Source: a virus. Taken from it: DNA of 51,757 nt. The position numbers were made by a program, and so were the translations under genes. This document shows positions 40,319 through 47,177 of this stretch, piece after piece. Within the stretch, counting starts at the first letter, position 1. Every line of letters begins with the position of its first letter. Under the pieces are notes generated by a model that did no database searches, was not told the DNA's origin, and saw nothing but the letters and a program-made list of their open reading frames with translations. The DNA is taken from IMG/VR virus record IMGVR_UViG_3300032117_000040, positions 1-51,757 of that record. One strand, 5' to 3'.

Positions 40319-42637
40319 TTGGAGTTCATCGATTATATCGCGGGTCTTGCCCCAGAGGGCGAGACGGTTTTGCTCGTTCAACAAAAACCAGTACGCAAGG
40401 ACGGAGAGCCTGTACTGCACAACGACGGCACGCCAAAATACGTTTGGCCAGCCTTCCCGCCAGATCACATCGTCAAGCCCGGTTCGGCGTTTTACGCCAA
40501 CACGGGCTGTTTTATTTTGGATCGCTTTGCGGGCAACAAGCCCTCGGCCAGCGCCGCCAACTGCGAATATGTGTTGGTCATGGTGCTTGACGACGTGGGC
40601 ACCAAATCCAAGACGCCGCCCATTGAGCCGACTTGGATCATGGAGACTTCGCCCGGCAACTATCAATGGGGCTACACATTTTCCGAGCAGCCCACTAAAG
40701 GCGAATTTGCCGCAGCCATCAAAGCCGTCGCCGAAGCTGGGTTCACCGACAAGGGCGCGATCAACGCCGTGCGCAACTTCCGCATCCCCGGCTCGGTCAA
40801 CCTGAAAGCGGGCAAAGATTTCTTTGAATCCAAGTTGGTGGAGTTCCACCCCGAGCGCGAGTTCACGCTTGACCAAATCTGCAACGCTTTGGGCGTGGTG
40901 CCCGGCGACGCAGACAGCGCCACCATGCGCGGTGTCAAGCTTGAAGACGACGGCGACGATGAAATCCTCAATTTCGTGGCCGACAACGCCATGTTGTTTG
41001 AGCGCCCCAATATGTCCGGCTGGGCTGGCGTGCTCTGCCCACAAGCCGACAAGCACAGTGACGGCAATCCAATGGCGCGGTACAACCCGATCCATCGGTC
41101 GTTTTGCTGTTACCACAGCTCCTGCGAAGGGCTGAATTCACGGGCATATCTTGAATGGCTGACGACATTGGGTGCACCTAAGCATGAGCCCGGCATACGC
41201 TCAGAGTTGTTGAGCGAGAAAATGGGCGAGGCGCTGGCGAAGATCCAGCCCTCGGACATGTTTCAGGCGACTGCCGATGAAGCGATCGCTGAGATAGAGC
41301 AAAAAGAACTTGGCCGGATGCAAAAAGATGATTGGTATGGGCGCTTCGCCTATATCCAAGATGATGATGCGTACTTCGACCAAGTGGAGCGCCGCGAAAT
41401 TTCTCGCAGCACCTTCAACGCCCTGTACCGCCATATAAGCTGCAAGTCTATCCACACGGGCAGGCGCATCGAGGCGTCGGTGTGTTTTGATGAGAACCGC
41501 GACCGCCGCAACGCGCAGGCGCTGGTGGGCATCACTTACGCCCCCGGCGACGGCGTGCTGCTCAAACGCGACGGCCAGCTCTACGGCAACCGCTGGCGCG
41601 ACGCGCGGCCAGATTTGTCAGGCGTGACGCCTTCGGACATCGAGCCTTGGCTGGCGCATTGCCGTGAGCTTATCCCTAACGACACGGAGCTTGAGCACAT
41701 CTTCAACGTCATGGCGTTTAAGCTGCAAAACCCACACATCAAGATCAACCACGCTATTTTGCACGGCGGCGATGAGGGTTCGGGCAAAGATACGATGTGG
41801 GCACCGTTTATTTGGTCGGTCTGCGGCGCCAACCTGCGCAACCGTGGGATCATGGACAGCGACAGCGTGAATTCGCAGTGGGGCTATCAGCTTGAATCTG
41901 AAATCCTTTTGATCAACGAATTGAAAGAACCCGACGCGGCCACCCGCAGGGCATTGGCCAATAAGCTCAAGCCCATCATTGCGGCGCCGCCCGACATGCT
42001 ACCCATCAACCGCAAGGGGCTGCACCCTTACATGATGGTCAACCGCACGTTTGTGTTGGCATTTTCCAATGACCCTGTGCCAATTTCCTTGCCTTCACAA
42101 GATCGTCGCTGGTTCTGCGTTTGGTCGCAAGCCCCGCGCATGGCCGCAGACCGCGCCAAGGCAATGTGGGATTGGTACCACGCTGGGGGCTTTCAGGCTG
42201 TGGCCTTGTGGCTCAAAAACCGCGATGTGTCCAAGTTCAACCCATCCGAAACACCGATGATGACCGAGTTCAAGATGAACTTGGTGGAGCACGGCATGAG
42301 CATGGCCGAGTCGTTCATTGTGGAGATGTTGCGCAACCGTTTGGGCGAGTTCCAGCGCGGCATGATCGGCAGCCCATTCCACAGCGTATGCGATCGGCTC
42401 ACGGGCGTGGCGCCCAGCGGCACAAAGATCCCTCAAGCCGCGCTGCTGCACGCGCTCAAAGAAGCTGGTTGGAAGGACATGGGGCGCATCGCTTCTACCG
42501 ATTTCCCCAACAAAAAACGCATCTTCTGTGCCCCAGAGATTGCCGAAACCCATAGCAAATCCGAGCTGCGCCGCATGATTGAAACGCCCATCGAGGCCAA
42601 AAACGTCGTGGTCAATATGCAGAAAAAAGCTGCATAA
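40319..42637 (+). CDS. Primase-helicase (DUF5906/D5-like superfamily III ATPase)
   Basis: The protein has 772 residues if the start is the TTG at 40319, which has AAGGAG seven nt upstream. The ATG at 40314 is out of frame and too close to that site, and an in-frame TTG at 40286 falls in the hairpin. The N-terminal part (CEYVLVMVLDDVGTKSKTPP) suits a RepB/archaeo-eukaryotic primase-like domain with a C-x-n-C segment (SFCCYHSSC). The P-loop is GGDEGSGKD near residue 481, followed by ILLINELKEPD as Walker B and LAFSNDPVPISLPSQDRRW as sensor/arginine-finger region. It opens DNA and primes synthesis with the polymerase encoded upstream. Confidence 0.85.
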   Translation: MEFIDYIAGLAPEGETVLLVQQKPVRKDGEPVLHNDGTPKYVWPAFPPDHIVKPGSAFYANTGCFILDRFAGNKPSASAANCEYVLVMVLDDVGTKSKTPPIEPTWIMETSPGNYQWGYTFSEQPTKGEFAAAIKAVAEAGFTDKGAINAVRNFRIPGSVNLKAGKDFFESKLVEFHPEREFTLDQICNALGVVPGDADSATMRGVKLEDDGDDEILNFVADNAMLFERPNMSGWAGVLCPQADKHSDGNPMARYNPIHRSFCCYHSSCEGLNSRAYLEWLTTLGAPKHEPGIRSELLSEKMGEALAKIQPSDMFQATADEAIAEIEQKELGRMQKDDWYGRFAYIQDDDAYFDQVERREISRSTFNALYRHISCKSIHTGRRIEASVCFDENRDRRNAQALVGITYAPGDGVLLKRDGQLYGNRWRDARPDLSGVTPSDIEPWLAHCRELIPNDTELEHIFNVMAFKLQNPHIKINHAILHGGDEGSGKDTMWAPFIWSVCGANLRNRGIMDSDSVNSQWGYQLESEILLINELKEPDAATRRALANKLKPIIAAPPDMLPINRKGLHPYMMVNRTFVLAFSNDPVPISLPSQDRRWFCVWSQAPRMAADRAKAMWDWYHAGGFQAVALWLKNRDVSKFNPSETPMMTEFKMNLVEHGMSMAESFIVEMLRNRLGEFQRGMIGSPFHSVCDRLTGVAPSGTKIPQAALLHALKEAGWKDMGRIASTDFPNKKRIFCAPEIAETHSKSELRRMIETPIEAKNVVVNMQKKAA

Positions 42638-42643
42638 AAATAT

Positions 42644-42693
42644 CTGTCAAAAACTTCTTGACAGCCTGAATCATTGTGCTATATGATTCAGGC
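42644..42693 (+). promoter_or_regulatory. Rightward promoter with two overlapping palindromes
   Basis: The -35 TTGACA (42658-42663) is followed by TATATG at a 16-nt spacing or TATGAT (42682-42687) at 18 nt. One 7-bp palindrome CTGTCAA/TTGACAG (42644-42650 and 42658-42664) covers the -35, and an 11-bp palindrome GCCTGAATCAT/ATGATTCAGGC (42664-42674 and 42683-42693) covers the -10. It drives the cluster of tiny genes that follows. The leader resembles that at 35.83 kb. Confidence 0.65.
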
Positions 42694-42721
42694 TCAATCA
42701 ACTTCAGTAAAGGACATTGCA

Positions 42722-42958
42722 ATGAATCCAGCACAAGCGCGGTGGGATCCAAAGACCGATGAATGGGTGTTTGAGAATCTGACGCCTGCCGAACTCAAGG
42801 CAATTGCCGTACACATTGGCGAGAGCAAAGCTGACCGCATGATGCAAAAGCTCAACGCTCCTATGCCGATCGACCACATCAAAAAGCACCACGGAGACCG
42901 CTGGGAAAGTTTGGAGCAAGTGGTGCGTTGGGCAGAAGACTACCACCAAATCAAATAA
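42722..42958 (+). CDS. Hypothetical protein, 78 aa
   Basis: First gene after the promoter at 42658; the ATG at 42722 follows AAAGGACATTGC. The product has a beta-helix start (WDPKTDEWVFENLTPAELKA), a basic helix (ESKADRMMQKL) and HIKKHHGDRWESLEQVVRWA. Charge and size would suit a small DNA- or protein-binding regulator, but no family is recognised. A longer in-frame start upstream would overlap the promoter and is rejected. Confidence 0.6.
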   Translation: MNPAQARWDPKTDEWVFENLTPAELKAIAVHIGESKADRMMQKLNAPMPIDHIKKHHGDRWESLEQVVRWAEDYHQIK

Positions 42959-42978
42959 CTTTTTACAAAGGGCTCAAC

Positions 42979-43092
42979 ATGGACGACTTGATAAACATTT
43001 TTGCGCTTGTGGCTGTAATGGCGCTGGGCATTGGCGCTTTCGTAGGCGCGTTGTATTGGATGCTTGACCTGCACAAAGGGGGCGACAAATGA
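42979..43092 (+). CDS. Tiny membrane protein, 37 aa
   Basis: The product has one membrane span (DDLINIFALVAVMALGIGAF, VGALYWML) and a short basic tail (DLHKGGDK). The ribosome site is AAAGGGCTCAAC. The stop overlaps the next start by 4 nt (ATGA). Function unknown. Confidence 0.55.
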   Translation: MDDLINIFALVAVMALGIGAFVGALYWMLDLHKGGDK

Positions 43093-43316
43093 CTGATGAC
43101 GCGCTTTTGATGTTATTGGCTGACTATTACTATGTGCGGTGGTTGGCTACAGCGGCTTTGATAGACGCTAAAAAAGCTTTTGCAGAAGGCGACGAACTGC
43201 TCGGCTATGACAATTTGTTTGCTTGGGTTGAATATTTGGAAGATAGCAACTTTTTGTTTGGCATGTTGTTGGGCAAAGAAATGAAAGCAATGAATATTTT
43301 GAGAGGTTGGGTATGA
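43089..43316 (+). CDS. Hypothetical protein, 75 aa, resembles the gene at 43965
   Basis: A helical protein opening TDDALLMLLADYYYVRWLAT. Aligned by eye with the 76-residue product at 43965-44195, it shares MTD..LL, DY..(V/I)R..A...L, acidic E-D-E positions and a W..Y pattern, so the two are probable paralogues. Start and stop overlap the neighbours (ATGA both sides). Not recognised otherwise. Confidence 0.55.
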   Translation: MTDDALLMLLADYYYVRWLATAALIDAKKAFAEGDELLGYDNLFAWVEYLEDSNFLFGMLLGKEMKAMNILRGWV

Positions 43317-43519
43317 CTAAACAAGAATTGATCAATACGTTGCGTATCACTGGATGCGACCCCAATACTGTGATGGCTATGACCAACGCCTATGAGCTTG
43401 GGGCTGAGGCTATGAAAGATGCGTGCGTTGCGGCATGCGAAGCCAAAGAAGGCAACGACCCGTATGCCAACGAAATTGTGTACGCCTGCACTTGGGCAGT
43501 CAAGAATGTGCAGGTGTGA
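43313..43519 (+). CDS. Hypothetical protein, 68 aa
   Basis: A helical protein (TKQELINTLRITGCDPNTVM, then AYELGAEAMKDACVAACEAK). The ELGAEA(M)...AC...CEA pattern is common in phage orphan genes of this type, where EREACA-like helices recur. The start at 43313 overlaps the upstream TGA (ATGA). Function unknown. Confidence 0.55.
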   Translation: MTKQELINTLRITGCDPNTVMAMTNAYELGAEAMKDACVAACEAKEGNDPYANEIVYACTWAVKNVQV

Positions 43520-43520
43520 T

Positions 43521-43610
43521 ATGTGGCCTTTCCCGCAATTCCCAAACAACAAAGACAACAACAAACCACCGAAGTTCAATCCTGACAACTACGAAGATGC
43601 ACCGCTATGA
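43521..43610 (+). CDS. Tiny proline/asparagine-rich protein, 29 aa
   Basis: The product MWPFPQFPNNKDNNKPPKFN and on is low-complexity. It starts 1 nt after the previous stop with AGGTGTGAT in front and overlaps the next ATG by 4 nt. The small size limits certainty, but the stop-start coupling supports translation. Confidence 0.42.
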   Translation: MWPFPQFPNNKDNNKPPKFNPDNYEDAPL

Positions 43611-43840
43611 CACAAGATGAAATCATTGAGATGTGGAAGAACTCAGGCGACTTAGAAATTATTGGTATGCCTTACAGCAAGATTGAAGCCTTTGCCAAAT
43701 TGGTGGAGGAACGTGCAACAGCTAAAGAGCGTGAGGCGTGTGCAAAGATATGTGATGGCATGGACAGCATAAGCGACTACTACACACTACGAGTTGAACT
43801 AATTTGCGCCAACGCAATCCGAGCAAGGGGGCAAGAATGA
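43607..43840 (+). CDS. Hypothetical protein ending in a CANAIRARGQE helix, 77 aa
   Basis: A helical product (TQDEIIEMWKNSGDLEIIGM) with the EREACAKICDGMD...LICANAIRARGQE pattern. That EREACA..(C)D...CA.AIRARG ending is frequent in small proteins of environmental phages (recollection). Its last codons, AAGGGGGCAAGAATGA, carry the ribosome site and start of the next gene; the same junction recurs twice downstream. Confidence 0.58.
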   Translation: MTQDEIIEMWKNSGDLEIIGMPYSKIEAFAKLVEERATAKEREACAKICDGMDSISDYYTLRVELICANAIRARGQE

Positions 43841-43968
43841 AATTTACACCACAACCATTCAAGAGTGACATCGTTGAATTTACATGGTTTGACTTGTTGC
43901 GTTTAGCATTTGGCAAAGAATTGCGTGACAGCGCATTGATTGCACGTCGAGCAAGGGGACAAGAATGA
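43837..43968 (+). CDS. Small protein, 43 aa, ending ARRARGQE
   Basis: The product KFTPQPFKSDIVEFTWFDLL with RLAFGKELRDSALIARRARGQE. Its ending repeats the RARGQE terminus of the preceding gene, and the junction DNA GAGCAAGGGG(G/A)CAAGAATGA is nearly identical, so this boundary was probably duplicated. ATGA overlaps on both sides. Confidence 0.5.
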   Translation: MKFTPQPFKSDIVEFTWFDLLRLAFGKELRDSALIARRARGQE

Positions 43969-44195
43969 CAGACAAAGAACTTTTACAAAAATACAAAGAT
44001 TACTGTATTTACAGACATATTGCATCAAGTAATTTGTTTGAATCTTATGAATTTTTGGAACAAGACGATGAATTTAATTCATGGCAAGCATTAATGGAAT
44101 GGGGATATTACAAAACACAATGCAACCACATTTTGGATAACTTGCATTACAGAGATTACGACAGACTTTGTGACTTAGCGGGGTCAATCGTATGA
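43965..44195 (+). CDS. Hypothetical protein, 76 aa, resembles the gene at 43089
   Basis: A helical, aromatic-rich product (TDKELLQKYKDYCIYRHIAS and LMEWGYYKTQCNHILDNLHY). It is likely a paralogue of the 75-residue protein at 43089. Base composition is more AT-rich than the replication genes upstream. The start overlaps the preceding stop. After its stop, a degenerate copy of the GAG(C/T)AAGGGGACAAGAATGA junction introduces the next gene. Confidence 0.55.
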   Translation: MTDKELLQKYKDYCIYRHIASSNLFESYEFLEQDDEFNSWQALMEWGYYKTQCNHILDNLHYRDYDRLCDLAGSIV

Positions 44196-44228
44196 AGTTG
44201 ATGAATCAATCCGAGTAAGGGGACAAGA

Positions 44229-44426
44229 ATGAAACGCTACTTTTCAACCATTGGGTATTGCATGACACCATTCATCATAAGCTATGCGTTTTGGTACGTG
44301 ATAGGCGCTGGCATCTCAGCAAGTTGGGATTTGGCTAACTGGACAACTGGTTTAAAAGTTACGTTGACCGTATGGGCGTGTGTCTTTGCAATCATGTTGC
44401 TTTTCAAACTTGAGCACAAAAAATGA
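44229..44426 (+). CDS. Small membrane protein, 65 aa
   Basis: Two hydrophobic spans (STIGYCMTPFIISYAFWYVI and TLTVWACVFAIMLLFK) are joined by a short loop (SWDLANWTTG). The ribosome site AAGGGGACAAGA is a third copy of the repeated junction. It could be an early envelope protein; no family recognised. Confidence 0.55.
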   Translation: MKRYFSTIGYCMTPFIISYAFWYVIGAGISASWDLANWTTGLKVTLTVWACVFAIMLLFKLEHKK

Positions 44427-44581
44427 TTTACCTTAAAGAAAAACACAAGGACGGCAAACCTACGATTTGGGCAAGGTTTTCAAACGAAGAGTTGGCGCAA
44501 GCCACCAAAGCATTGATCCGACTGCGCCGCACCTACAAGCACAATTTTTTGTATCTTAGCAAAGAACGTGGAGGCAAATGA
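44423..44581 (+). CDS. Small basic protein, 52 aa
   Basis: The product (IYLKEKHKDGKPTIWARFSN and LIRLRRTYKHNFLYLSKERG) is strongly basic with a helix-rich C-terminus. Both ends overlap the neighbours by stop-start contacts (ATGA; TGATGG). It may bind nucleic acid. Not recognised. Confidence 0.5.
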   Translation: MIYLKEKHKDGKPTIWARFSNEELAQATKALIRLRRTYKHNFLYLSKERGGK

Positions 44582-44694
44582 TGGACTGGATTGACATTGT
44601 TGTTGGCGGCATTGTTGCTATTTTTATCGTAGGCGGTTGCTTGGCGTTGTACGCTGATGCAACGAGCCACCCTTGGGAGGATAGTGATGATTGA
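44581..44694 (+). CDS. Tiny membrane protein, 37 aa
   Basis: One hydrophobic span (WIDIVVGGIVAIFIVGGCLA) and an acidic tail (HPWEDSDD). The start shares a base with the previous stop. Its last codons hold the GGAGG ribosome site for the next gene, whose ATG overlaps it. Confidence 0.5.
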   Translation: MDWIDIVVGGIVAIFIVGGCLALYADATSHPWEDSDD

Positions 44695-45235
44695 AGCAAT
44701 GAAACAAACGCTTAAGGCGTTGGAACGTAGTGTCGCAACTTGTTTTGACCAATATTCACATCAACAAGTAATGAGCCAACCAGACCACTTCATCAATCAA
44801 GCCATCACATCCCTACGCAAAGCCATTGCAGAGGCAGAGAAGCAAGAGCAGGGTGAGCCTGATGATGAGGTGCTTGGTTTTAATGGTTGGGGGTTTCCTA
44901 TTGAGCCTCCACCAAATCCAAAGCAACAGCAGGGTGAGCCAGTTACTCTTGAGGAAATACGAAAAGCAATGATTTTTGGAATCCCTCTCTACACCCACCC
45001 ACAACCCAAAGCAGAGAAGCAAGAGCCTGTTGGATGGATAGATAGTAAAGGCAACATGCTTTGTGTAAAGATAAATGAATCTTGCAGACCCCTTTACACC
45101 CACCCACAACCCCGCAAGCCGCTGACGGATGAGCAGATTGACGACCTTGCTAGAACAATGGTCAAAGGTAACAAGTCTGTCAATTGGCTTGCCAGAGCAA
45201 TCGAAGCCGCCCACGGCATAGGAGTTGACAAATGA
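44687..45235 (+). CDS. Hypothetical modular protein with YTHPQP repeats, 182 aa
   Basis: The start is the ATG at 44687, with GGAGG at good spacing; an upstream in-frame ATG lacks a site. The N-terminal helix (EAMKQTLKALERSVATCFDQ) leads to two repeats EKQEQGEP / EKQEPVGW and two copies of LYTHPQP. The C-terminal TDEQIDDLARTMVKGNKSVN and AIEAAHGIG are typical of a phage helical module. Short repeated linkers such as YTHPQP in small phage genes seem to act as recombination seams (inference). No function known. Confidence 0.6.
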   Translation: MIEAMKQTLKALERSVATCFDQYSHQQVMSQPDHFINQAITSLRKAIAEAEKQEQGEPDDEVLGFNGWGFPIEPPPNPKQQQGEPVTLEEIRKAMIFGIPLYTHPQPKAEKQEPVGWIDSKGNMLCVKINESCRPLYTHPQPRKPLTDEQIDDLARTMVKGNKSVNWLARAIEAAHGIGVDK

Positions 45236-45699
45236 ATCAAAAAATGACTAAAAAATTGCTGTTTGAAAAAGTTGATTACAACGCGGAAACAGGTGTCTTT
45301 ACATGGAAACGAAATGGCGATGTTGCTGGTTATCCAAAATCAAATGGTTACATGCAAGTAAGAATTGATGGCAAATATTATTTGCTTCATAGGCTTGCTT
45401 GGTTGTATGTGTATGGAGAATTTCCATTAATGGATTTAGACCATATAAACCGTGTACGTTCAGACAATAGATTGTCAAATTTAAGATTGGCAACTAAATC
45501 CACAAATCAACAAAACAGGTCGTTGCAAATCAATAACCAATCTGGTGTCTCAGGCGTTGTTTTTAACAAACAATGCAAAACATGGAACGCAAGAATAAAA
45601 GCAAATAAAAAATTAATTCATCTTGGTTCTTTCAAATCATTTGATGATGCTGTTATTGCTAGAAAAAAAGCCGAAGAATTATTATGGAGTAAGACATGA
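45232..45699 (+). CDS. HNH homing endonuclease with AP2-like DNA-binding domain
   Basis: The protein has 155 residues. KVDYNAETGVFTWKRNGDVA and YYLLHRLAWLYVYGEFP lead to the HNH core LDHINRVRSDNRLSNLR. The C-terminal SGVSGVVFNKQCKTWNARIK and LGSFKSFDDAVIARKKAE form an AP2-like domain that binds DNA. AT-rich codon use contrasts with the replication genes, suggesting recent acquisition. It lies between small orphan genes with an ATGA overlap at both ends, so insertion was neat or later adapted. Confidence 0.82.
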   Translation: MNQKMTKKLLFEKVDYNAETGVFTWKRNGDVAGYPKSNGYMQVRIDGKYYLLHRLAWLYVYGEFPLMDLDHINRVRSDNRLSNLRLATKSTNQQNRSLQINNQSGVSGVVFNKQCKTWNARIKANKKLIHLGSFKSFDDAVIARKKAEELLWSKT

Positions 45700-45863
45700 A
45701 TCTAAACCAAGGCAAGGTGGCTGGCGGTCTGGTCGATGAAATGCTAGAGCTGGTTCACAAGTATGACGAATCGCTATACATGGCCACCGTAATTGGGTGC
45801 TTGGAGCTGGTTAAGCAACAGTTGATTAATGAAAGTTTGGAGAATCAAAATGACATTGATTGA
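45696..45863 (+). CDS. Hypothetical protein, 55 aa
   Basis: The product (NLNQGKVAGGLVDEMLELVH and LYMATVIGCLELVKQQLINE) is helical. The start overlaps the HNH stop, and the 3' end overlaps the next gene in another frame by 14 nt. A DEML.LV.K....MATVIG.LEL pattern is familiar from phage orphan genes but uncharacterised. Confidence 0.5.
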   Translation: MNLNQGKVAGGLVDEMLELVHKYDESLYMATVIGCLELVKQQLINESLENQNDID

Positions 45864-46059
45864 TCTTGGATTGTTGTGTTTGTTCCCTGTGATTTTTATT
45901 TTGGCAAAAGCGTTTGATCGCTACGCCCACCCACAACCCCGTACATGGGTAGACCTGACTGGAGAAGAATTGGAAACACTTTTGCGTGAAAACCGTTCGC
46001 TAACTTTAGGCGCAATATGGACAGTTGCCGACAAACTCAAGGAGAAAAACAATGGATGA
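45850..46059 (+). CDS. Small membrane-anchored protein carrying an AHPQP element, 69 aa
   Basis: The ATG at 45850, preceded by GGAG with 7-nt spacing, is preferred over the ATG at 45829. A hydrophobic N-terminal span (LIDLGLLCLFPVIFILAKAF) is followed by RYAHPQPRTWVDLTGEELET, which joins the repeated HPQP element to a TGEEL helix module. It fits the view that HPQP marks a seam where modules were exchanged. Confidence 0.52.
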   Translation: MTLIDLGLLCLFPVIFILAKAFDRYAHPQPRTWVDLTGEELETLLRENRSLTLGAIWTVADKLKEKNNG

Positions 46060-46168
46060 CGATATTTATAACATCCTCATGCTTTGCACAATCCTGTTTT
46101 TTGGAGCAGGATTCTTTACCGCTTTGCTAATTGCCAGTTGGGTGATGATTGAAGCCTTGTCAGACTAA
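46052..46168 (+). CDS. Tiny membrane protein, 38 aa, convergent with endolysin 2
   Basis: A single span (LMLCTILFFGAGFFTALLIA) with an acidic start (MDDDIYN) and end (EALSD). The start overlaps the previous gene by 8 nt and follows AAGGAGAAAAAC. Its last 9 nt overlap the 3' end of the leftward GH19 gene. It is the last gene of the rightward run. Confidence 0.52.
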   Translation: MDDDIYNILMLCTILFFGAGFFTALLIASWVMIEALSD

Positions 46169-46756
46169 AACCTGATAAGCCTTTTGAGTCAATGCAATTC
46201 GTTCAGCAAGGCCAAAGATGCCGCCATTGATCTTGCGAGTTACAGCTTCGTAGTTCATGGCATCTGCCAAAGCATTGAGGTTATGTGTTGACCAAAACCA
46301 ACCAGCACTTAACGCAGCGTATTTAGGTGTGGACACCAAATCGGGCGAGGCCACAAGATCGGCATTGACGGCCTGACCAAAGTGCCAATACGAGTCATGC
46401 CCCGTGAGTTGGATACAACCCCTGCCTCTGAACTTGAACCCATCACCAGACGCTTCGTCACGATTGCCCATGCGTGAGGCGTAAACCTTGTTGGCGATGC
46501 GTTGCGGCTGGTGCGAGTAGGCATTAGCAATTTCCAAAGTAGGGAATCGGCTAGGCCACAGTTTAACCAAGGTTTCGGCTTTGTAATTCAAGCCTTCCTC
46601 AAGCGTTTTGAAGTTGTTGCACTCATGGCTTGCTTGACCGATAAACGCTGCTTGCTGGCGAGGTGTTGCAATGTTGAACTTTGCAAACGTATCGTTAAGA
46701 GCAGGTGTCCATTCGATACCAATACCAAGTTGTTGGAGTTGTTCAGCGCTTACCAT
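46160..46756 (-). CDS. Endolysin 2: GH19 chitinase-like endolysin
   Basis: The protein has 198 residues. The GH19 pattern is clear: RQQAAFIGQASHECNNFKTL with the first catalytic Glu, then GNRDEASGDGFKFRGRGCIQ LTG with the second. The family cleaves the beta-1,4 bonds of peptidoglycan in phage endolysins. There is no signal peptide, so it should need the holin candidate at 47174. It closes lysis cassette 2 and overlaps the Rz gene by 14 nt. It is unrelated in fold family to endolysin 1 at 32087. Confidence 0.9.
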   Translation of the reverse strand: MVSAEQLQQLGIGIEWTPALNDTFAKFNIATPRQQAAFIGQASHECNNFKTLEEGLNYKAETLVKLWPSRFPTLEIANAYSHQPQRIANKVYASRMGNRDEASGDGFKFRGRGCIQLTGHDSYWHFGQAVNADLVASPDLVSTPKYAALSAGWFWSTHNLNALADAMNYEAVTRKINGGIFGLAERIALTQKAYQVLV

Positions 46757-47177
46757 GAATGATCTCCCTCATTTTTGCGTATTGGTCGATGCAGGCGTTA
46801 AGTTCGACAATGGCTTGGTCTCCGTCCCCTGTGATGGTGACAAGAGCTTCACTAACCGATCTGTCAAGTTCGGCTCTCGTTTCTGTATCGCTAGAGGCGG
46901 CACATCCAGCTTGGGGGGTGACGTTGACGAACAACCGCTGCTCACCAGTATGGATAGCATTAACAAGCTGAGAGTTTTTAGCTGCCAAAGATTTTTTTGT
47001 TTGTGCGAGTTGGGCATCTGCTTGCTCCTTTGCGTCAGACATTTCCTGATTTTTTTTACCAATGACGATAGCATCTTCTGCCTCTTTCTCTTTGTAGCCT
47101 TGATGGTGTCCATAACCATAAACACCTGCCAAGGCCATTAAAACGCTCAAGATAACCCAAGGGTTAAACATCGTCAT
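46743..47177 (-). CDS. Rz: Lysis cassette 2: inner-membrane spanin subunit (Rz-like)
   Basis: The protein has 144 residues, the same length as the cassette 1 Rz, and shares the MFNP(Y/W)(M/V)IL opening. The N-terminal anchor (PWVILSVLMALAGVYGYGHH) is followed by coiled coil (EQADAQLAQTKKSLAAKNSQ). The nested Rz1 frame at 46769-47017 confirms the identity. It overlaps the holin candidate by 4 nt and the endolysin by 14 nt. Confidence 0.78.
   Translation of the reverse strand: MTMFNPWVILSVLMALAGVYGYGHHQGYKEKEAEDAIVIGKKNQEMSDAKEQADAQLAQTKKSLAAKNSQLVNAIHTGEQRLFVNVTPQAGCAASSDTETRAELDRSVSEALVTITGDGDQAIVELNACIDQYAKMREIIHGKR
46769..47017 (-). CDS. Rz1: Lysis cassette 2: outer-membrane spanin lipoprotein (Rz1-like), nested in Rz
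   Basis: The product has 82 residues from the ATG at 47017, which follows AAAGGAG at 7 nt. A signal sequence (LKTLSLLMLSILVSSGC) ends in the lipobox VSSGC. The proline-rich mature part (STSPPKLDVPPLAIQKREPN) and LVKLLSPSQGTET match the cassette 1 Rz1. It lies entirely within Rz in another frame. Confidence 0.75.
   Translation of the reverse strand: MPNSHKQKNLWQLKTLSLLMLSILVSSGCSSTSPPKLDVPPLAIQKREPNLTDRLVKLLSPSQGTETKPLSNLTPASTNTQK

Noticed and set aside
40314-40805. ATG-started 163-codon frame overlapping the primase-helicase
   Set aside because: Only 2 nt from AAGGAG and read in the wrong frame relative to the P-loop protein; the translation lacks any motif.
39935-41116. A 393-codon open frame opposite the DNA polymerase and primase genes
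   Set aside because: It mirrors the GC-rich codon pattern of two well-supported genes with clear motifs; no ribosome site and no protein-like motif.
46143-46190. Convergent hairpin (TTGTCAG/CTGATAA) as a terminator between the two arms
   Set aside because: Needs a wobble pair, is within both coding ends and is not followed by a real T run; left unannotated.
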